64,000 nucleotides of DNA from Nonomuraea fuscirosea (GTDB lineage: Bacteria > Actinomycetota > Actinomycetes > Streptosporangiales > Streptosporangiaceae): positions 744,001 through 808,000 of the forward strand of contig NZ_PVNG01000001.1 in assembly GCF_003001935.1 (NCBI RefSeq), in the 5' to 3' direction. This document shows positions 59,689-64,000 of this stretch, piece after piece. Position 1 is the stretch's first letter, and every line of letters starts with the position of its first letter. Below the pieces are notes generated by a model, which worked only from the letters and a program-made list of their open reading frames with translations, made no database searches and was not told where the DNA came from. Position numbers and translations under genes: made by a program.

Positions 59689-60741
59689 TCAGCCGGCGGC
59701 GTGGAGAGCCGCGTCGCCCGGCTGCTCCGTGGGGCTCCAGCCGAGCTCGGGACCCAGTTTCGTGGCGATGTCGGTGAGGATCTGCACGTAGTCCTCGTGT
59801 TCGAAGGTGAACGGCAGCGCGAACGCGACCTCGTCGATCTCGCGGAAGGCGGCGTGCGCGTACAGCCGTCCGGCGATCTCGGCGGAGCTGCCCACGAGGT
59901 CGGGCGCGAACAACAACCGGCCCGGGCCCTGCGGTTCCGCGGTGCGCGGCAGGCGCTTGGCGGCGTACTCCTCGTACCTGACCCGCTGCTCCGGCGTGGC
60001 CGAGTCCGTGGGGATGACGACCAGACCCTGGGAGACGCGGGCCCGCTCACCGTCGGGGTGCTCGGCCCTGAACGCGCGTACGTGGGAGAGCTGGATCTCG
60101 GCGAAGTCCACCGAATCTTCCGCCTTGACGACGCTGCTGGTCAGCAGGTTCATGCCGTGCTCGCCCGCCCATCGGGCCGAGCGGAGACTGCCGCCGCCGT
60201 ACCAGAGGCGGGAGCCCAGGCCGGGCGAGTGCGGCTGGACGCGGTCGGAGAAGACCTCGAAGCCCTCGGTGCCGCTGAAGTCGGTGGCGGGCTCGCCGCG
60301 GACGAAGGACAGCAGCCGGCTCACCCGCTCGTAACCGAAGTCCTGGAGGTCGGCGGTGCCGGGGTAGAGCGCGTCCTTGATCTGGTCGAAGTGGAAGGGC
60401 GGGCCGACGCTGATGCCCGCGTTGAGCCGGCCGCCGGACAGGATGTCCACGGTGGCCAGATCCTCGGCGAGGCGCAGCGGGTTCTCCCAGGCCAGGGGCG
60501 TGACGGCGGTGCCCAGCTCGATGCGGGTGGTGCGCTGGGAGGCGGCGGCCAGGACGGCGACGGGGGAGGAGATGCCGTACTGCAGGTGGCGGTGGCGTAC
60601 CCAGGCGCTGTCGAAGCCGAGCCGCTCGCCCAGCTCGATGATCCGCAGCGTCGATTCGTGTCCCGGGCGCGGGTCGTCCCCGTCGAACAGCCCGATGGTC
60701 AGGAAACCCAGCTTGCGCAGGGGGCGGGTGGGCAGCGGCAC
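59689..60741 (-). CDS. LLM-class flavin-dependent oxidoreductase
   Basis: A 350-residue luciferase-like TIM barrel. GTG start at 60741 (after GGAGGA) gives MPLPTRPLRKLGFLTIGLFDG. The family is shown by RLGFDSAWVRHRHLQYG, RIELGTAVTPLAWENPLRLAEDLATVDILSGGRLNAGI and DLVGSSAEIAGRLYAH. It differs from the SsuD-like enzyme at 23.8 kb and resembles monooxygenases of unknown substrate. It is convergent with the nitroreductase gene (16 bases between stops). Confidence 0.88.
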   Translation of the reverse strand: MPLPTRPLRKLGFLTIGLFDGDDPRPGHESTLRIIELGERLGFDSAWVRHRHLQYGISSPVAVLAAASQRTTRIELGTAVTPLAWENPLRLAEDLATVDILSGGRLNAGISVGPPFHFDQIKDALYPGTADLQDFGYERVSRLLSFVRGEPATDFSGTEGFEVFSDRVQPHSPGLGSRLWYGGGSLRSARWAGEHGMNLLTSSVVKAEDSVDFAEIQLSHVRAFRAEHPDGERARVSQGLVVIPTDSATPEQRVRYEEYAAKRLPRTAEPQGPGRLLFAPDLVGSSAEIAGRLYAHAAFREIDEVAFALPFTFEHEDYVQILTDIATKLGPELGWSPTEQPGDAALHAAG

Positions 60742-60793
60742 GGTGGTTCCTCCTCCTCGATCCTGTCCAGGGCAACCAGAAATAGGGGGAAAT

Positions 60794-60829
60794 AATTGCC
60801 GTCCCCACCTCAATTGCCGTCCCCACCTC
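60794..60829. repeat. Perfect 18-bp tandem duplication
   Basis: AATTGCCGTCCCCACCTC occurs twice back to back, 53 bases upstream of the LLM oxidoreductase start, in its promoter or leader region. Confidence 0.9.
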
Positions 60830-60856
60830 CGCGCTCGAGACGGCCCGCCGGGCGTT

Positions 60857-60927
60857 GCGGAAGCTCCCCTGACCGCTCAGGCGGAAGCCCTCTGACCGTT
60901 CACGCGGAAGTTTCCCCGAGCGGTCAG
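60857..60927. repeat. 24-bp tandem repeat overlapping the recQ stop codon
   Basis: Three units (type GCGGAAGCTCCCCTGACCGC, 23-24 bp each, starting at 60857, 60881 and 60904) run into the minus-strand stop codon of the RecQ gene. The arrangement copies that of the array at the end of the P-type ATPase gene. Confidence 0.82.
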
Positions 60928-62609
60928 ACGGGAGGGGCCGGGGTCTCGGTCAGCAGACGCTGGTCGATGACCGCGTCCAGGTGCAACTCGCGATAGCCGG
61001 CCTCGTCGAACAGGACCGTCAGCCGGTCGTCACCGCGCTGGATGACCTCACCGGGCCCCCACGTGCGGTGCTCCACCCGCGCGTGCGCGGCGAACGGCCC
61101 GCTCTCCTCCTCCTGCCGCCGGTCGGCGGTGCCCGCGTGGCAGGTGTCGCAGTCGCCGCAGGGGTCGGCGACGTGCTCGCCGAAGTAGCCGAGCAGGAAC
61201 CGCCGCCGGCAGTCGTCCGTCTCGGCGTAGCGGCGCATCATCTCCAGCCGGGTGCGCTCGACGCTTCGGCGGCGCTCGGCCAGCTCCCTGGCCAGCTCGG
61301 CCGCGGTCTCGGGGGCGGGCGCGCCGGGCGCGGGGCCGATCCGCCGCGCGCCCACCCGGGCCGCGCCGGAACGTTCCAGCAGGTCGAGCAGCGTCGTCAG
61401 GCGGCGCGGCGACAACCCCGTGCGCTCGCGCAGGCTCCTGCGGTCGCTCCCGGAACCGGCCTCGGCTATCGCCCGCGCCAGCTCCGTCACGGTCTCCAGG
61501 TCCGGTACGGCCCCCGTGAAGTAGCGCTGCAGCCCCAGGTCCTCGGGGCGGTAGAACAGCACCGCCCTGGCCGGCTCGCCGTCCCGCCCGGCCCGGCCGA
61601 TCTCCTGGTAGTACGCGTCCAGCGACCCCGGCACCTCGGCGTGGACGACGAACCGCACGTCCGGCTTGTCGATCCCCATGCCGAACGCGCTGGTGGCGAC
61701 CACGACGTCGAGCTCCCCGGCCATGAACGCGCCGTGCACGTCGTCGCGCTCGGAGCGGCGCAGCCCGGCGTGGTAGGCCGCCGCCCGCACCCCTGCGTCG
61801 CGGAGCAGCCCGCTCAGCCGGCCGGTCTGCCTGCGTACCGCCGTGTACACGATGCCCGGCCCCGACTCCGCGGTGACCATGGCGACGATCTCCTGGGCCG
61901 GATCGTCCAGCGTCCGGCGCACCGTCAGGGAGATGTTCGGCCGGTCGAACCCCTGGACGATCTCCACGGGGTCGCGCAGGCCCAGCCGTTCCACGATCTC
62001 CGCCCGCACCGGCGGGGCCGCGGTGGCGGTCAGCGCGGCGATCGGCGGGCGGCCCAGCGCGTCGGCCATCGGCCCCAGCCGCAGGTAGTCGGGGCGGAAG
62101 TCGTGCCCCCACGAGGAGATCAGGTGGGCCTCGTCCACCACCAGCAGCGAAGGGGCGGCGGCGGCCAGGTCGCGGACGACGTCGGGCCTGGCCAGCTGCT
62201 CGGGCGCGCAGAACAGGAACTCCGTCTCTCCCGCCCGCAGCGACTCGAACGTCGTCCGCCGCTCGCCGGCCGAGGTGCGGGCGTCCAGGCTGACGGCCTC
62301 CTCGTCCCGCTCCCGCAGCGCTTCGACCTGGTCGCGTTGCAGCGCGATCAGCGGCGAGACCACCACGGTGGGGCCGGGCAGGAGCAGCGCGGGCACCTGG
62401 TAGATCGCCGACTTGCCGCTGCCGGTGGGCATCACCGCCAGCACGTCCCGGCCCTGCGCCAGCGCGGTCATCGCGGCCAGCTGGCCCGGCCGCAGGCTGG
62501 TCAGCCCGAGCGACCGCCGCGCCACCCGCTCACACGCCGCGCCGGTGTCCTCCACCTGCTCACACTCCGCGCCGGTGCTCTCCGCCCGCTCGCGATCCGC
62601 GTCCTCCAC
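60924..62609 (-). CDS. recQ: ATP-dependent DNA helicase RecQ
   Basis: A 561-residue superfamily 2 helicase. Walker A is PTGSGKS (61-67), motif II is DEAH (159-162) with the aromatic-rich loop ISSWGHDFRPDYLRLG, and motif VI is QEIGRAGRDGEP. The RecQ zinc module follows (CRRRFLLGYFGEH ... CGDCDTC). There is no HRDC domain; a short WGPGEVIQRGDDRLTVLFDEAGYRELHL barrel-like tail ends the protein. The GTG start follows GGGAGG. The N-terminus carries a short near-duplicate (STGAECEQV/DTGAACERV). Role: 3'-5' unwinding in recombination and repair. Confidence 0.95.
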   Translation of the reverse strand: MEDADRERAESTGAECEQVEDTGAACERVARRSLGLTSLRPGQLAAMTALAQGRDVLAVMPTGSGKSAIYQVPALLLPGPTVVVSPLIALQRDQVEALRERDEEAVSLDARTSAGERRTTFESLRAGETEFLFCAPEQLARPDVVRDLAAAAPSLLVVDEAHLISSWGHDFRPDYLRLGPMADALGRPPIAALTATAAPPVRAEIVERLGLRDPVEIVQGFDRPNISLTVRRTLDDPAQEIVAMVTAESGPGIVYTAVRRQTGRLSGLLRDAGVRAAAYHAGLRRSERDDVHGAFMAGELDVVVATSAFGMGIDKPDVRFVVHAEVPGSLDAYYQEIGRAGRDGEPARAVLFYRPEDLGLQRYFTGAVPDLETVTELARAIAEAGSGSDRRSLRERTGLSPRRLTTLLDLLERSGAARVGARRIGPAPGAPAPETAAELARELAERRRSVERTRLEMMRRYAETDDCRRRFLLGYFGEHVADPCGDCDTCHAGTADRRQEEESGPFAAHARVEHRTWGPGEVIQRGDDRLTVLFDEAGYRELHLDAVIDQRLLTETPAPPV

Positions 62610-62686
62610 CGGCCCTCCCGTCGCGCCGTACTGCCGAGACGTCGCTCCTGCCCCGGCAGAGGGCCGGCATGCGACGCCGCCCGCCG

Positions 62687-62881
62687 TCAGGGACGGGCGG
62701 CGCCGTCGAGCAGGGCCGTGGCCATCTGCTGGACCGAGCGGGTGAAGCGGCGCGGGTCGCCGGGCGGCGTCATGTGCCGGATCAGATCACCGTCGAAGAC
62801 GGCGAGCAGGGTGTGGGCCAGGAAACCGGCGTCGAGGTCGGGGCGCGCCTCGCCGATCAGGCCGCGCAGATGGCCGTGCCA
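62687..62881 (-). pseudogene. C-terminal remnant of a TetR-family regulator
   Basis: The last about 65 codons of a TetR protein (WHGHLRGLIGEARPDLDAGFLAHTLLAVFDG, then LIRHMTPPGDPRRFTRSVQQMATALLDGAARP, stop at 62687). The DNA-binding half is missing: upstream of about 62881 the frame runs into sequence belonging to the opposite-strand dehydrogenase. The open frame continues far upstream only because of GC bias. Confidence 0.78.
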
Positions 62882-62912
62882 CGAACGGTAGTTGCTCCGT
62901 CGCCCGCAGCAC

Positions 62913-63820
62913 CGCGCGGCGGTCGTCGATCCCGGCGCGCCCGGATCCCTGAGACTCGGGACGGCCGCCGAACCTCGCCCCGCCCCCGGCCAGGCCGTGA
63001 TCGACGTACGGCACATCTCGCTCAACCGCGGTGAGGTGGTGTTCGCCGGCAGCGCCCGGCCGGCACCGTCCACGGTTACGACGCCGCCGGTGTCGTCCTG
63101 CGGGCGGAGGACGGCACGGGACCGGCCGCCGGCGCCAGGGTCGCGGCCTTCGGCGCCGGCGCGTGGGCCGAGCGGATGGCCGTGGACACCACCGCCGTGG
63201 CCGAGGTTCCGGCACGGGTCGAGCTCGCCGGCGCCGCCGCGCTGCCGATGGCCGGCGTCACCGCGCTGCGCACGCTGCGTTCCCGGCCCATCCTGGGACG
63301 GCGGGTCCTGGTCACGGGCGCCGCCGACGGCGTCGGGCGGTACGCCGTCCGGCTGGCGGCGCTGGGCGGCGCGCACGTCATCGCCTCGGTGGGATCGGCC
63401 GGGCGCGCGGGCGGCCTGGCCGCGCTGGGCGCGCACGAGGTGGTGGTCGGATTGGAGGGCATCGACCGGCCGGTCGACCTCATCCTCGACAACGTGGGCG
63501 GGCCGCAACTGGTCGCGGCCTGGGAACTGCTCGCGCCCGGCGGAGAGGTGCGGAACATCGGCTGGGCCTCGGGCGAGCCAGCCGTCTTCGCGCCGTACTC
63601 GCTGCTGCCCATCGGCCCGCCCAAGACGATGAGCACGTACGGGGACGTGCGCGACGTCGGCCCCGACCTGGCGACCCGGCTGGACCTCGTGGCCGAGGGA
63701 CGGCTCTCGCCCGAGGTGGACTGGCGTGGCTCGTGGCGCCGCGTCACCGAGGCCGCCCAGGCGCTGCTGGACCGCCGCATCGCCGGCAAGGCCGTCCTCG
63801 ACCTCGACCCGACCGGCTGA
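62913..63820 (+). pseudogene. Zinc-type alcohol dehydrogenase/quinone reductase, 5'-truncated and frameshifted
   Basis: MDR-superfamily oxidoreductase. From 62913 one frame reads RAAVVDPGAPGSLRLGTAAE and later VIDVRHISLNRGEVVFAGSAR. At about 63060 a single missing base shifts the rest to another frame: GTVHGYDAAGVVLRAEDG, then VLVTGAADGVGRYAVRLAALGGAHVIASVG (the NAD(P) motif) to the stop at 63820. The start codon and ribosome binding site are absent: the first family residues begin 31 bases after the end of the TetR remnant. Apart from the shift the sequence is intact, so the mutation is young. A GTG-initiated fragment from 63176 is open but would lack the catalytic domain. Confidence 0.85.
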
Positions 63821-63863
63821 CCGCGTCGCCGGCATTCGGGCCTCGCGCCAGAGGCGGGCGGAC

Positions 63864-64000
63864 CTACGCGGCCGAGCCGGGGCCGGGCAGGGGATCGACG
63901 TCGTAGGCGTGCATCGGCTCACCGCAGTGGGCGCAGCGCAGGTCGACGTGGCTGATCTCGCCGCACGCGTGATGCCGGTAGAGCACCGGCGGACCGGCCT
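63864..64000 (-). CDS. HxlR-family regulator, C-terminal part, cut by window edge
   Basis: Reading leftward from the right edge, the frame gives GPPVLYRHHACGEISHVDLRCAHCGEPMHAYDVDPLPGPGSAA and a TAG at 63864-63866. The C-terminus with CGE...CxxCGEPM is typical of HxlR-type winged-helix regulators (usually about 120-220 residues). The DNA-binding part lies outside the window. The cysteines may sense thiol or aldehyde stress. Confidence 0.7.
   Translation of the reverse strand, partial: AGPPVLYRHHACGEISHVDLRCAHCGEPMHAYDVDPLPGPGSAA

Overview
The window is a very GC-rich (roughly 70% or more) actinobacterial chromosome segment. The evidence is third-position G/C bias in nearly every gene, frequent GTG starts, ATGA/GTGA stop-start overlaps, DosR/NarL-type two-component systems, F420/FMN-type oxidoreductases, and many secreted proteins with lipobox or Ala-X-Ala signals. 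The gene content fits a filamentous, soil-type actinomycete (Streptosporangiaceae-like), but no rRNA or tRNA is present to prove it. I see no IS element, phage, CRISPR array or tRNA.

Region 1 (1-18.6 kb) looks like a hypoxia/dormancy and stress island. It holds a NarL-type two-component pair whose two proteins both carry long in-frame minisatellites, three universal stress proteins, a CtpF-like P-type ATPase, a phosphoketolase, a decayed nitroreductase, a DoxX-like membrane protein, an FAD monooxygenase, two tandem CBS-BON proteins, and a four-gene ABC transporter plus two-component operon. Several of these families are members of the mycobacterial DosR regulon. Sequences resembling the DosR box (GGGAC-N4-GTCCC) lie in the ATPase/phosphoketolase intergenic region and before the DoxX gene.

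Region 2 (18.6-31.4 kb): an OmpA-domain lipoprotein, then a probable organosulfur acquisition locus. LysR-cupin-multirhodanese diverges from an SsuD-like monooxygenase, a complete Opp/Dpp-type ABC importer (binding protein, two permeases, two ATPases) and a small alpha/beta hydrolase. A secreted protein follows.

Region 3 (31.5-42.1 kb): another two-component pair whose junction was rebuilt by a short tandem duplication, a fourth universal stress protein, and an ArsR regulator leading a six-gene energy-converting-hydrogenase-related operon. The order is the same as Mycobacterium tuberculosis Rv0081-Rv0087. The large subunit has lost all four Ni-Fe cysteine ligands, while the small subunit keeps its Fe-S cysteines and the antiporter-like subunits keep their proton-path residues.

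Region 4 (42.1-64 kb): mostly secreted or accessory genes. These include an exonuclease/endonuclease/phosphatase-fold protein, a TetR/SDR divergent pair with an obvious operator, an M23 peptidase with a propeller-like C-terminus, a phytanoyl-CoA dioxygenase-like protein, a SelA-like PLP enzyme, a GH5 glycoside hydrolase with a discoidin domain, a DUF4331-TPR-NicO cluster, a deazaflavin-type nitroreductase, a second LLM oxidoreductase and RecQ. At the right end one deletion appears to have removed the 5' ends of a divergent TetR/alcohol dehydrogenase pair, and the dehydrogenase also has a one-base frameshift. An HxlR-type regulator is cut by the window edge.

A recurring theme is tandem repeats of 12, 15, 18, 20 and 24 bp. 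They occur inside genes at interdomain linkers, in 5' leaders and across stop codons. At least ten separate arrays are listed.
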